DNA of 64,000 nucleotides from Roseibium sp. MMSF_3544 (GCF_030732845.1 NZ_JASHKA010000007.1:62001-126000), one strand, 5' to 3'; counted from the stretch's first letter, positions 1 through 8,009 are shown. Notes: a model not told the origin generated them from the letters alone. Numbers and translations: made by a program.

Positions 1-1
1 A

Positions 2-355
2 GGCGAGGTGTTGATGATGGGCGTCATGAACGAAGAAGCCCTGCTTCGAACGATCCGATCAGGTGAAGCGCATTACTGGAGCCGCAGCCGAAAGTGCCTT
101 TGGCACAAGGGAGCGACAAGCGGGCTTGTCCAGAAGGTTGTCGAAATCCGAATTGACGACGATCAGGACGCGGTCTGGCTGCGCGTCGCCGTTGAAGGTG
201 GTGCCAGCTGCCACGTCGGCTACCGCTCCTGCTTTTATCGTGCGGTTCCGGTGACGACAGATGAGGGGCCGATCGAATTGAGCTTCAAGGAGACAGAGAA
301 GGCCTTCGACCCGGTCGAGGTCTATGGTGACGCTCCAAACCCAACCCAGTTGTGA
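2..355 (+). CDS. hisI: phosphoribosyl-AMP cyclohydrolase, 5'-truncated by window edge
   Basis: Histidine biosynthesis enzyme that opens the adenine ring of phosphoribosyl-AMP to give ProFAR. The frame is already open at the first bases of the window, so the true start lies to the left. Visible family motifs are [14 protein letters not shown] near the edge, [13 protein letters not shown], the DDDQDA metal-binding stretch, and the Cys-containing [13 protein letters not shown] that contributes to the zinc site. About 30 residues follow the last motif, a normal tail length for the family. It is convergent with the metal-response genes and has no visible functional link to them. The identification is secure; only the N-terminus is missing. 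Confidence 0.95.
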   Translation, partial: GEVLMMGVMNEEALLRTIRSGEAHYWSRSRKCLWHKGATSGLVQKVVEIRIDDDQDAVWLRVAVEGGASCHVGYRSCFYRAVPVTTDEGPIELSFKETEKAFDPVEVYGDAPNPTQL

Positions 356-361
356 TGGCTG

Positions 362-417
362 TTCGCCGGGAAAACGGACATTCGCTCACTATGGGCGTGT
401 GTCCGTATCCCGGCGAA
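362..417. terminator. bidirectional hairpin between convergent genes
   Basis: An inverted repeat begins 7 bases after the hisI stop. The left arm TTCGCCGGGA plus CGGACA pairs with TGTCCG plus TCCCGGCGAA, giving 10 and 6 base pairs around a small internal bulge with a 19-base loop. There is no long T tract. Its position between two convergent genes supports a shared transcription end. Confidence 0.6.
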
Positions 418-462
418 GATTACGCAAAGACTGTCTTACTTCCTTGCGCCCGCGAAAAGCAG

Positions 463-816
463 TCAGACGACCTCGACCGGGCCGTGATCGTCACAGTGAC
501 CGTTATGCGGGTGATGCAGGCGGCCGTTCACCAGGTAGCAGATATGGTCGCCATGTGGCACTGCTTCGTGGCCACAGCCAGGGCCATGAACGTGATCCGG
601 ATCGTGGCCAAGTTCACTGGAGCCAACCGGAGCGCATCCGCCGGGATTGGTCGCTGAGACCTCTATGACATGTTCTTCCACGTGATCTCCATCCTGGTGA
701 TGAAGGTGACCGTCGTGGAGATAGTCGACATGGTCTCCGTGGCGAATGCCGGTGTGGCCGCAATTGGGTCCGTGCACGTGATCGTGGTTGGGGTCGTCGT
801 TGTGGTCGCTGGTCAT
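463..816 (-). CDS. His-rich metal-binding protein, internally duplicated
   Basis: A 117-residue cytosolic protein with 24 His and 5 Cys and no signal peptide. It consists of two copies of a roughly 45-residue unit, each running DHVHGPxCGH, then xxHGDH, YL, G(H/R)LHH, and ending with a His/Asp-rich stretch and V(I)EV. It overlaps the upstream ArsR gene by 4 bases (ATGA), so the two are translationally coupled. A role as metal buffer, chaperone or store, most likely for zinc or nickel, is inferred from composition and from the SmtB-type regulator. No catalytic motif is visible and I do not know a named family. Confidence 0.75.
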   Translation of the reverse strand: MTSDHNDDPNHDHVHGPNCGHTGIRHGDHVDYLHDGHLHHQDGDHVEEHVIEVSATNPGGCAPVGSSELGHDPDHVHGPGCGHEAVPHGDHICYLVNGRLHHPHNGHCDDHGPVEVV

Positions 817-1202
817 GAATTCTCTCCTTGGTCTTCCAAATCTGTCGCGGTGTCTTCAGCCGCATGGTCCAGAATGTCGCGCAAAAGATGCGCCACGTGA
901 TGGTCTGCAAGCGCGTAGTAGATGTGTTTGGCTTCACGCCGCCGCGTCACAAGCCGGGCTGAATGAAGAAGTTTGAGACGTGCGGATACCGTTGCGACTT
1001 TCTCATCTTCTTCTGCCGCCAGCTCGGTGACGCATCTTTCGCCACTTGCCAGCAACACCAGGATGCGCAGGCGCGCCGTATCTCCTGCAGCGCGTAGCAT
1101 CATGGCCGCGCTTTCGACGGTCGCCATTGCAGGCAAGGTCAGGGGCGGGCGTTTCTGGTGACTGCTTTCGTCGCAGCTCGGTACGTCAGAATGATCGGTC
1201 AT
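813..1202 (-). CDS. ArsR/SmtB-family metal-sensing repressor
   Basis: A 129-residue winged-helix repressor. The recognition region CVTELAAEEDEKVATVSARLKLL lies near residues 57-79, followed by the wing RREAKHIYYAL. The C-terminal helix carries D100, H102, H113 and E116 in the spacing DxH-x10-HxxE, which is the alpha-5 zinc-sensing site of SmtB/CzrA-type members; zinc release of DNA is therefore the likely signal. The N-terminus (about 25 residues, with His and Cys) is a further possible ligand region. It heads a two-gene operon with the His-rich protein and is divergent from the metallothionein gene. An operator-like dyad lies 7 bases upstream of its start. Assignment to ArsR is firm; the metal is inferred. 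Confidence 0.9.
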   Translation of the reverse strand: MTDHSDVPSCDESSHQKRPPLTLPAMATVESAAMMLRAAGDTARLRILVLLASGERCVTELAAEEDEKVATVSARLKLLHSARLVTRRREAKHIYYALADHHVAHLLRDILDHAAEDTATDLEDQGENS

Positions 1203-1208
1203 CTCATT

Positions 1209-1236
1209 ATTCTGTCATTCAATGGATTGATAGAAT
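1209..1236. promoter_or_regulatory. candidate ArsR operator
   Basis: Imperfect dyad ATTCTGTCATT, 6-base spacer, ATTGATAGAAT, with 9 of 11 positions matching between arms. It sits in the divergent gap immediately upstream of the ArsR start. SmtB/ArsR operators are typically AT-rich inverted repeats of this size. Binding is inferred; the repeat is seen directly. Confidence 0.55.
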
Positions 1237-1334
1237 GTCATAGGCAAAGCTGTCTCTCAAGCAAAATCGGAGCCTCGATCGAAATCGTCTCCTCCGATCT
1301 CGGGTCGGGGCTGAAAAATTTCTTTGCGGAAAGT

Positions 1335-1360
1335 GTAAGGATCGCGCTCCGGCGTCCGTC
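1335..1360 (+). promoter_or_regulatory. possible ECF-type promoter of the metallothionein-sigma operon
   Basis: GTAAGG, 16-base spacer, CGTC resembles the GGAAC/GTAAC-type -35 and CGTC-type -10 elements used by many ECF sigma factors, and lies about 37 bases before the metallothionein start. An overlapping alternative -10 is the CGTC at 1353. If real, the ECF gene downstream is probably autoregulated. Tentative. Confidence 0.3.
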
Positions 1361-1397
1361 ATATGACCAGGTACACCAAAAAACCACGGAGAAACCA

Positions 1398-1556
1398 ATG
1401 GCCGGTTCCAAGTCATGCGCCTGCGAGAATTGCCCCCCTTCCTGCAATTGCGCGCAGAGAACGCCCGGGGACCAGGGGTGTTGTTGCGGTGACAAGTGCA
1501 CCTGCAAGGACTGTACTTGCGGGCCTGAGTGCGGGTGTCCAAACAGGGCGAAATGA
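1398..1556 (+). CDS. small Cys-rich metallothionein-like protein
   Basis: A 52-residue protein with 14 Cys arranged as CxC, CxxC, CCC and several further CxC pairs and no aromatic residues, the composition of a metallothionein. The start is the ATG preceded by GGAG 6 bases away; a longer in-frame reading from 1158 has non-coding-like sequence before this Met. The stop lies 14 bases before the ECF sigma gene, so the two are probably co-transcribed. It should chelate thiophilic or divalent metals in the cytosol. It is not clearly one of the named bacterial families (SmtA/BmtA lack this CCC-plus-CxC layout), so the call rests on composition and context. Confidence 0.75.
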   Translation: MAGSKSCACENCPPSCNCAQRTPGDQGCCCGDKCTCKDCTCGPECGCPNRAK

Positions 1557-1570
1557 GCTAGATTCTGGCT

Positions 1571-2125
1571 ATGCCGGAGTTTGATCCAAATGCGTGCGTT
1601 GCCTCCGCATTGCGGTCCCATCGGGGGGACTTGATGCGGTATGTGTCGTCCCGGGTGCCTCCGGGCGACGTGGAAGACGTGCTTCAACTTGCGGCGCTGC
1701 GTGCCATTGAAAGGGCCGGGGACCTTCGGGACCCGGCGTTGGTTCTGCGTTGGCTTTATCGCGTTCACGCCAATGTCGCGATCGACCTCAGCCGCAAGAA
1801 TGCGAGCGAGCGGCGCTTGCGCGAGGCAATGGCAGTCGAGGACGAACCTGTCGAGAGCCGGGACAAACCCGTTTGTGGCTGCAGTGTCGCGCTCGCTCGG
1901 CAGCTCGGCAGCAACTACGCTTCGATCCTCGACCTCGTCGACATTTCCGGTAAATCACTCAACCAGGCGGCAGAGGCTCTCAATATTTCCGTCAACAACG
2001 CAACGGTGCGGCTCCACAGAGCACGCGCAGCGCTCAAAAAACGGCTGCAGGAGCACTGCGGCGTAACAAGTCCGAGCAGCTGCAACGATTGCAAATGCGC
2101 TTACGAGGGCTGTTGCGAGAGCTGA
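1571..2125 (+). CDS. ECF sigma factor with Cys-rich C-terminal tail
   Basis: A 184-residue sigma-70 family ECF protein. Region 2 spans about residues 12-80 (with the DVEDVLQLAALRAIE stretch) and region 4 about 112-160, where SLNQAAEALNISVNNATVRLHRAR is the helix-turn-helix. Beyond region 4 there is an extension of about 22 residues with C163, C171, C174, C176, C181 and C182. A CGC pair (C102, C104) lies in the region 2-4 linker, and C9 at the N-terminus. No anti-sigma gene is adjacent. The partner gene is a metallothionein-like protein, so I infer that the sigma factor senses metal or thiol stress directly through these cysteines. The sigma assignment is firm; the sensing model is inference. 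Confidence 0.9.
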   Translation: MPEFDPNACVASALRSHRGDLMRYVSSRVPPGDVEDVLQLAALRAIERAGDLRDPALVLRWLYRVHANVAIDLSRKNASERRLREAMAVEDEPVESRDKPVCGCSVALARQLGSNYASILDLVDISGKSLNQAAEALNISVNNATVRLHRARAALKKRLQEHCGVTSPSSCNDCKCAYEGCCES

Positions 2126-2168
2126 AAGCGGTCAGCATTTCGCGCACTAAGGACGATCAGGCACTGTG

Positions 2169-3203
2169 TCAGCGTGGCGCCGCTCCCAGCGTGTCCCGAA
2201 TGCAGATGTTGGTTGGCAACTCGACGCTGTCTGGTTCCTCGCCATTCAGGGCGGCCATAAGTGCCTTGGCGGCGAACTGACCCATTCGGCGGTGGGGAAC
2301 GTGAACGGTCGTCAGCGGCACCGGTGCAACGCTGGCCAGTTCGATGTCGTCGAAGCCGGTTATGGAAACGTCCTGTGGAATGCGCATGTTCAATGCGGAC
2401 GCGGCCCGGAGCGCCCCGACGGCAAGCACGTCGTTGCCGCACATAACGGCTGTTGGACGGACAGGACCCGACATCAGCTTGCGAAAGGCGATGTCGCCGT
2501 TTTCTATCGAGTACTGGGTTTCCTCGACCATCAATGCCGCCGGATCGAGACCGGCGGCCTGCATGGCATCGCGAATGCCATGGACACGGTCCCTGGCACG
2601 GTCGTTGGGAGCCGTTTCTGCCGAAATGCAGCCGATGGACGTATGCCCTTTTTCAAGGACAAGGTCTGCCAGCAATTTCATGGCTTTTCGGTTGTTGAAA
2701 CCAACGGACAGGAGATTTTTTTCCGGGTCGGAAACCCAGGTCATCACCGCCGGGATCTTGCGCTTTTCCAGAAATTCGTAAACACGCCGATCGCGCTGGT
2801 ACCCGATCAAAAGCAAGGCGTCTGCGCCGCGCACCGTCAGCGTTCTGATCTGTTCTTCTTCCAGGTCTTCACGGTATGACGAACTGGCGACCAGAAGCGT
2901 GCATCCGTTCTCCTGCAGTTCTTCCTGAAACGCCTGGATGCCGCGTGCGAAAATCGCGTTTTCCATGGTCGGGATGATCGCGCCGAAGGTGTTGGTGCGT
3001 CCGGCGGCGAGGGCGCGTGCGCTGTAATTGGGCGAATACCCAAGCCTGTCGACCGCATCCATGACGATCTTAAGAGTCTTTTTCGTCACCCTGTCCGGGG
3101 TGTTCAGGCATCTGGATACGGTTGCCGTCGAAACACCGGCGGCAGCGGCAACATCTGCAAGCTTCGGGACCTCGCTGGTCGGCTGTTTTGTTGTCTGTTC
3201 CAT
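2169..3203 (-). CDS. LacI-family repressor of the DHPS operon
   Basis: The N-terminal helix-turn-helix (KLADVAAAAGVSTATVSRCL) and hinge (SPNYSARALAAGRTNT) are followed by a periplasmic-binding-protein-like effector domain ending in the usual dimerisation region. It is divergent from the TRAP/hpsN/suyAB genes, whose promoter carries a perfect LacI-type palindrome. The effector is probably DHPS or a pathway intermediate (inference). An alternative GTG start 24 bases upstream has a weak GATGGA ribosome site; I chose the ATG because the leader to the HTH then has typical length. A TGTAAGCC half-site lies at the alternative start, which would fit autoregulation. Confidence 0.88.
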   Translation of the reverse strand: MEQTTKQPTSEVPKLADVAAAAGVSTATVSRCLNTPDRVTKKTLKIVMDAVDRLGYSPNYSARALAAGRTNTFGAIIPTMENAIFARGIQAFQEELQENGCTLLVASSSYREDLEEEQIRTLTVRGADALLLIGYQRDRRVYEFLEKRKIPAVMTWVSDPEKNLLSVGFNNRKAMKLLADLVLEKGHTSIGCISAETAPNDRARDRVHGIRDAMQAAGLDPAALMVEETQYSIENGDIAFRKLMSGPVRPTAVMCGNDVLAVGALRAASALNMRIPQDVSITGFDDIELASVAPVPLTTVHVPHRRMGQFAAKALMAALNGEEPDSVELPTNICIRDTLGAAPR

Positions 3204-3291
3204 CTGCCCGGATGATGTGTAAGCCACTCGGTTATTCCATCAGTGAACCTGAATTACCGTCATTTCCAGCTCCAGAGAATATTTTTTTCGC

Positions 3292-3323
3292 TTGCATTGA
3301 AAAATGTAAGCGCTTACATTTTT
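3292..3323 (+). promoter_or_regulatory. promoter with perfect LacI operator for the DHPS operon
   Basis: A 24-base perfect palindrome (3300-3323) has the core TGTAAGCGCTTACA, the classical LacI-family form with a central CG. It overlaps a plausible sigma-70 promoter: TTGCAT at 3292, a 17-base spacer, and TACATT at 3315. Repressor binding would cover the spacer and the -10 region. It lies between the divergent LacI gene and the first gene of the operon. Confidence 0.8.
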
Positions 3324-3357
3324 GCTGACCAAGTTAATTGATCGTTGGGAGGTGATC

Positions 3358-3540
3358 ATGCTTTTGGTTCTGGCGGCCGTTCTGTTTGCCGCTTTCGTGA
3401 TCAACGTTTCAATCGGTTCTTTTGGTGGGTCGCCGCCGTTAGGCAACGTCGGCGAGATGATTCTGCTGTTCGCCGTGTCTATCGCGTTTACCGCATCTGT
3501 CCTGAAAAAAGAGGCGCAAAAGCGAACCGACAAAACCTAG
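3358..3540 (+). CDS. small two-helix membrane protein, first gene of the DHPS operon
   Basis: A 60-residue protein with two hydrophobic segments (about residues 1-20 and 31-47) joined by a Gly/Pro-rich loop and a basic tail KKEAQKRTDKT. The start is the ATG after GGGAGGTGATC; an upstream TTG in frame has no ribosome site. It ends 28 bases before the TRAP binding protein. I do not recognise a family. Its place suggests an accessory to the TRAP transporter or a leader peptide gene, but nothing in the sequence proves either. Confidence 0.6.
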   Translation: MLLVLAAVLFAAFVINVSIGSFGGSPPLGNVGEMILLFAVSIAFTASVLKKEAQKRTDKT

Positions 3541-3568
3541 ATCAGATTCGGATTTTTGGGAGGAAATG

Positions 3569-4711
3569 ATGAAAAAGACTGAAGACCTGGCCTCTGTCGA
3601 GCGCCGCAATTTCCTGAAGCTGGCCAGCGCCGGTGGTTTCACGGCGGCTGTTGTTGCAGGTGCCGCAGGTGTGCTGTGGTCAGACGAAGCTGTCGCGCAG
3701 ACCGCACAGGAAGAGCGGGCCCGCGAGCAGGGGGCAGACCATATCATGACGCTCGCAACAGCCTACGTGCTGGGTGCGTCGCGCAGCTATCCGATCATGC
3801 AGCTTGACCTGAAGGAGAACATTCAGAACGCAACCAACGGCAAGGTCTACGTCAAACTCGCCCCCGGCGGGCAGCTCGGCGCAGGCGGTGCACTTGCCCA
3901 GGCCGTGCAGGGCGGCACCATTCAGGCGGCCCAGCATTCGCTGTCCAACTTTGCGCCTTTCGCGTCGGCTGTCGACCTCATCAACATGCCGTATTTCTGC
4001 GGGTCCAATCAGCGGTTCACCAACCTGGTGACGTCTGAAGCCTGGAAGAAGGAAGTTCACCCCAAGATCGAAGCGTCAGGCTTCAAGGCTCTGTTTTATG
4101 TGGTGATCGACCCGCGCGTGGTTGCCGTGCGCAAGGGCGGTAACAAGGTGATTACACCTGGCGACCTCTCCGGCGTGAAGTTCCGCGTACCGGGATCCGC
4201 CATGCTGCAGCAATACTACCGCATGGTCGGAGCCAACCCGACGCCTGTGGCCTGGGGCGAAACCCCGTCCGCGATCAAGCAGGGTGTTGCCGATGCGCTC
4301 GATCCGTCCGTCGGTGCGCTCTATGTCTTCGGCTTCAAGGATATCCTGAGCAACGTCACCTTCACCCAGGCGGTGCCGGACAGTCAGGTCTATTCCATGA
4401 ACCTGGAGTGGTTCAATTCGCTGCCGGCAGATGTGCAGGAAGGCATCGAGTTTGCCGGTGAAATCACCGCGCAGCAAAACCTGGCCAAGGTTCCGGCGGC
4501 ACGGGCTTACGCAATGTCCGAGCTTGTGAAGTCTGGCGTGGAGTTCCATTCGCTGACGGAAGATCAGCTGAACGAATGGAAGGCAGCCGGCGGTTATCAG
4601 CGCGAAGAATGGGATCAGTTCAAGGTTGAACTGGCCGGTTCGATGGAAGCGTTCGGCCGCCTTGAAGAAGCCGCCAACACCATGGGCCGCTATTACGTCC
4701 ACGACGCATAA
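3569..4711 (+). CDS. TRAP transporter solute-binding protein, Tat-exported (HpsK/L/M-type system)
   Basis: A 380-residue DctP-family periplasmic receptor. The N-terminus has the twin-arginine motif ERRNFLK, a hydrophobic stretch and an AVA-Q cleavage region near residue 44, so it is exported folded. The central FRVPGSAMLQQYYRMVGANPTPVAW corresponds to the conserved DctP substrate-arginine region. Two ATGs overlap; the second (3569) is better spaced from GGGAGG. It leads the TRAP trio upstream of hpsN, and I infer DHPS as ligand by analogy with the HpsKLM transporter of described DHPS degraders. Confidence 0.9.
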   Translation: MKKTEDLASVERRNFLKLASAGGFTAAVVAGAAGVLWSDEAVAQTAQEERAREQGADHIMTLATAYVLGASRSYPIMQLDLKENIQNATNGKVYVKLAPGGQLGAGGALAQAVQGGTIQAAQHSLSNFAPFASAVDLINMPYFCGSNQRFTNLVTSEAWKKEVHPKIEASGFKALFYVVIDPRVVAVRKGGNKVITPGDLSGVKFRVPGSAMLQQYYRMVGANPTPVAWGETPSAIKQGVADALDPSVGALYVFGFKDILSNVTFTQAVPDSQVYSMNLEWFNSLPADVQEGIEFAGEITAQQNLAKVPAARAYAMSELVKSGVEFHSLTEDQLNEWKAAGGYQREEWDQFKVELAGSMEAFGRLEEAANTMGRYYVHDA

Positions 4712-4727
4712 GCCTTGCGTCAACCGG

Positions 4728-4747
4728 CCGGCGCCTTTCGGCGCCGG
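4728..4747 (+). promoter_or_regulatory. GC-rich intercistronic hairpin after dctP
   Basis: CCGGCGCC, TTTC loop, GGCGCCGG forms a perfect 8-base-pair stem with no T tract. It lies 17 bases past the binding-protein stop and 81 bases before dctQ. Such hairpins usually protect the upstream mRNA from 3' exonucleases, giving more binding protein than membrane subunits. Confidence 0.6.
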
Positions 4748-4828
4748 TACCGGACCTGATTTCAATCATCCAATTCGCGCGACCGCCGCATCAGACCCTT
4801 GTCTGATGGGAACGGCAGAGGAGTGCCC

Positions 4829-5344
4829 ATGTCGAATGTCATTCAAGCCCTGGACCGGAACGGCGAACGTTGGCTGTTGCTGGTCTTCTACGTCATGCTC
4901 GTCATGACCATGTTCGTTGAAGTGGTCCGGCGCGAAGTCTTTGCGTATTCGTCGATCTGGGGCGAGGAAATCGTCCGCTACTCCTTCATTTACCTGGCCT
5001 GGATCGGCGCTGCGGCGGCGGTAAAGGAGCGTGGGCACATCCGCATCGACGTCCTGATGCAATATGTCGGGCCGCGCGTGAAAGCCCTGCTTTACATTTT
5101 CGGCGACCTCGTCATGGCCTTCGTCGCAGTGATCGCTTTCTACTGGTCACTGGAAACCGTTCTGGTCTCCGCAAAATTCGGCTCCGTCACTCACGGGCTT
5201 CGGATCTCCCAGGTCTGGTTCCTGTCCGCGGTTCCCTTCGGTTTCGCCCTGGTCCTGTTCCGGCTGGCCCAGTCCCTCCTGCGCGATGTGCGCGACTTTC
5301 GTGACGGCCGTCCCGTCTACGAAGGCGACAAGCTGTTCGACTGA
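4829..5344 (+). CDS. TRAP transporter small membrane subunit (DctQ)
   Basis: A 171-residue four-helix membrane protein of the DctQ family. The conserved EVVRREVF and WGEEIVRYSFIYLAWIGAAAAVKERGHIRID stretch is the family signature. The start is the ATG after GGCAGAGGAG; a longer reading from 4799 lacks a ribosome site. It lies 11 bases before dctM. It pairs with DctM and the upstream DctP for sodium-driven uptake. Confidence 0.92.
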   Translation: MSNVIQALDRNGERWLLLVFYVMLVMTMFVEVVRREVFAYSSIWGEEIVRYSFIYLAWIGAAAAVKERGHIRIDVLMQYVGPRVKALLYIFGDLVMAFVAVIAFYWSLETVLVSAKFGSVTHGLRISQVWFLSAVPFGFALVLFRLAQSLLRDVRDFRDGRPVYEGDKLFD

Positions 5345-5355
5345 GGGAGGCGACA

Positions 5356-6687
5356 ATGCTCTGGCAACAACTACAGCAACAAACAGTCGAACTGGGCTGG
5401 TCCTTTTATGCTCCCGTCCTGATATTTGTCGGCCTAGTCGCCCTCGCAGTGCCCGTTTGGGCCGCCATCGGGGCCGCCGCCATCGCCATGCTGATGATTT
5501 CCGGCGCCCTGCCGCTTTCGCTTGTCGGCGAAAGCCTGTTCCACGGGATCGACCACTTTGCACTCACCGCGGTACCGCTTTTCATTCTGACCGGCGATGT
5601 ACTGGTGCGAACGGGCCTCAGCCGCAAGTTCCTCGACGTTGCCGAAGCGCTCACCTGCTGGGCCAAGGGTGGTTTCGGATCTGCGACCGTCCTGGTCTGC
5701 GGCATGTTCTCCGCGATCTCGGGCTCTGATGCCGCAGGTGCGGCCGCCGTCGGCCGGATGACCATCGACAGGCTGGTGGAAAGCGGTTATCCACGTCCCT
5801 ACGCCTGTGCCCTTGTCGCCGCTGGTGCCTGTACCGGCATCCTGATCCCACCGTCGATCGCCTACATCATTATCGGCCTGGTTCTGGGTATTTCCGCCTC
5901 GACGCTGTTTCTGGCAGCGCTGATCCCGGGGATTGCCATTCTGGTGTCCATCCTCGTGACAAATATCGTCATGAACCGGATCTACGCCTATGAGGGCGGC
6001 GGGTTGATGACGTTCGGCGAATGGGCGGCCAATCTTGGCAAGGCGCTCAAGTCCGGGTGGTATGCTTTCATCGTTCCCGGCATCATCTTCTACGGCATCT
6101 TTTCGGGACGTCTGACCCCGACAGAAGCCGGTGCCGTTGCGGTGATGATCACGATCGCGATGGGTTTCATCCTTGGAACACTTAAGCTGTCCGACTTCCC
6201 GGCGATGCTGGTGAGTTCGGCCAAGGTAAACGGCGTGATCGTGCCGATCATCGCGTTCTCGTTGCCGCTCGCCCAGGCGCTTGCGATTCTCGGCGTGCCG
6301 CAGGGTTTCGTCTACGCACTGACGTCGATCACCAATGAACCGGCGATCCTGATCCTGATGATGATCCTCATCCTGATTGCCGCCGGCTGCGTCATGGAGA
6401 CAACGCCGAACATTGTGATCCTGGCGCCGATCCTCAAGCCGCTTGCCGACAATATCGGCATGAACGAGATCCAGTTCTGCATCATGATGATTACTGCACT
6501 CGGTGTCGGGTTCATCACGCCACCGCTCGGGCTCAATCTGTTCGTGGTGTCGGGTTTGACGGGCGAGTCGATCCTCAAAATCGCTGCCAAAGCCGTTCCG
6601 TTCGTCTTCTTCATGCTGCTCGTGACGCTGCTGATCGCCTATGTTCCGGCGATCTCGACAACGCTTCTTCCCGAGATTTACAAATAG
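5356..6687 (+). CDS. TRAP transporter large permease (DctM)
   Basis: A 443-residue DctM subunit with about 12 hydrophobic segments. Family landmarks include LTGDVLVRTGLSRK, SGSDAAGAAAVGRMTI, the GILIPPSIAYII re-entrant region, and near the C-terminus GVGFITPPLGLNLFVVSGL. Full length for the family. It is followed 8 bases later by hpsN and so belongs to the same transcript. It carries out sodium-coupled import of the ligand bound by the DctP protein, predicted to be DHPS. Confidence 0.93.
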   Translation: MLWQQLQQQTVELGWSFYAPVLIFVGLVALAVPVWAAIGAAAIAMLMISGALPLSLVGESLFHGIDHFALTAVPLFILTGDVLVRTGLSRKFLDVAEALTCWAKGGFGSATVLVCGMFSAISGSDAAGAAAVGRMTIDRLVESGYPRPYACALVAAGACTGILIPPSIAYIIIGLVLGISASTLFLAALIPGIAILVSILVTNIVMNRIYAYEGGGLMTFGEWAANLGKALKSGWYAFIVPGIIFYGIFSGRLTPTEAGAVAVMITIAMGFILGTLKLSDFPAMLVSSAKVNGVIVPIIAFSLPLAQALAILGVPQGFVYALTSITNEPAILILMMILILIAAGCVMETTPNIVILAPILKPLADNIGMNEIQFCIMMITALGVGFITPPLGLNLFVVSGLTGESILKIAAKAVPFVFFMLLVTLLIAYVPAISTTLLPEIYK

Positions 6688-6695
6688 GCTCAGCC

Positions 6696-8009
6696 ATGAC
6701 TGTTGAATATCTGAAAAAAGCAGTTCGCACGTCCAAGACCGATGCCTCCGAAACGACCAAGATCGTGCAGGAAATACTCGACACGATCGAGGCGGGGGGC
6801 GATGCGGCTGCACTCGATTATGCCGCCAAGTTCGACAAGTATGACGGCGACATTCTGCTGGACGAGGCGGCGATCGAGGCAGCTTCGGCGAAGGTGCCGG
6901 AGAAGCTCAAACGCGACATAGAATTTGCGCATGCCAACGTGCAAAGGTTCGCTGAAGTTCAGAAGCAGACCTGTCAGGATGTCGAGGTCGAGGTCATTCC
7001 GGGGCTTGTCGCCGGGCAAAAGAGCATCCCGGTGGAGACCGCCGGCTGCTACATCCCGGGCGGCCGTTACAGTCATATCGCGAGCGCGATCATGACCGTG
7101 ACGACGGCGAAGGTCGCCGGCTGCAAGAACATCATTGCCTGTTCGCCGCCACGTCCGGGCATCGGCATCAATCCGGCCATCATCTATGCCGCAAAGGTGT
7201 GCGGGGCCGACAGGATCCTTGCCATGGGCGGGGTGCAGGGCGTCGCCGCCATGACGTTCGGGCTGTTTGGACTACCGCGTGCAAACATCCTGGTCGGGCC
7301 GGGAAACCAGTTCGTCGCCGAAGCCAAGCGGATCCTGTTCGGCCGTGTCGGCATCGACATGATCGCCGGTCCGACGGACAGTCTCATCCTTGCCGACGTT
7401 ACGGCAGATCCCGAAGTGGTTGCCGCAGATCTCGTCGGACAGGCAGAGCATGGCTACAACTCTCCGGTCTGGCTGGTTACAGACTCCCGGAAGCTTGCCG
7501 AGGACGTGATGGCGCTGGTGCCGGGAATGATCAACGACCTTCCGGACGTCAATCGCGACAATGCGACAGCCGCCTGGCGCGATTATGCGGAAGTCATCCT
7601 GTGCAGCGACCGCGAGGAAATGGCAGTGACCTCCGATGCCTACGCACCCGAGCACTTGACGGTGCAGGCGCAGGATCTGGACTGGTGGCTCGACAGATTG
7701 TCCTGCTACGGCTCGCTCTTCCTGGGAGAAGAAACCACGGTCGCGTTCGGCGACAAGGCGTCAGGTACCAACCACGTCCTGCCGACCTCCGGTGCCGCCA
7801 GCTATACCGGCGGGCTTTCGGTCCACAAATACATGAAGATCGTGACCTGGCAACGTGCAACGCGCGATGGGGCGAAGCCGGTGGCTGAAGCGACGGCACG
7901 CATATCCCGACTGGAGGGAATGGAAGGACATGCACGTACAGCCGATATCCGTCTCAAGAAGTATTTTCCGGAAGAATCGTTCGATCTGACCGCCGATGCC
8001 GACGCCTGA
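6696..8009 (+). CDS. hpsN: sulfopropanediol 3-dehydrogenase (HpsN)
   Basis: A zinc- and NAD-dependent four-electron dehydrogenase of the HisD family that oxidises 2,3-dihydroxypropane-1-sulfonate to 3-sulfolactate via the bound aldehyde. It is 437 residues long. HisD-type residues are all present: Q249 and H252 ([10 protein letters not shown]), the catalytic pair E319-H320 (APEH), D353 (FGDKASGTNH) and H412 (EGHARTADIR). It is not histidinol dehydrogenase, because it sits between a TRAP transporter and suyAB, which is the DHPS gene context. Its 3' end overlaps the next SDR gene by 14 bases. HpsN activity is known from Cupriavidus and roseobacters; here it is inferred from family and neighbours. 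Confidence 0.9.
   Translation: MTVEYLKKAVRTSKTDASETTKIVQEILDTIEAGGDAAALDYAAKFDKYDGDILLDEAAIEAASAKVPEKLKRDIEFAHANVQRFAEVQKQTCQDVEVEVIPGLVAGQKSIPVETAGCYIPGGRYSHIASAIMTVTTAKVAGCKNIIACSPPRPGIGINPAIIYAAKVCGADRILAMGGVQGVAAMTFGLFGLPRANILVGPGNQFVAEAKRILFGRVGIDMIAGPTDSLILADVTADPEVVAADLVGQAEHGYNSPVWLVTDSRKLAEDVMALVPGMINDLPDVNRDNATAAWRDYAEVILCSDREEMAVTSDAYAPEHLTVQAQDLDWWLDRLSCYGSLFLGEETTVAFGDKASGTNHVLPTSGAASYTGGLSVHKYMKIVTWQRATRDGAKPVAEATARISRLEGMEGHARTADIRLKKYFPEESFDLTADADA

Noticed and set aside
1158..1397. N-terminal extension of the metallothionein-like protein
   Set aside because: The 80 upstream codons have no ribosome site at their start, run through the divergent promoter region, and show no Cys-rich character.
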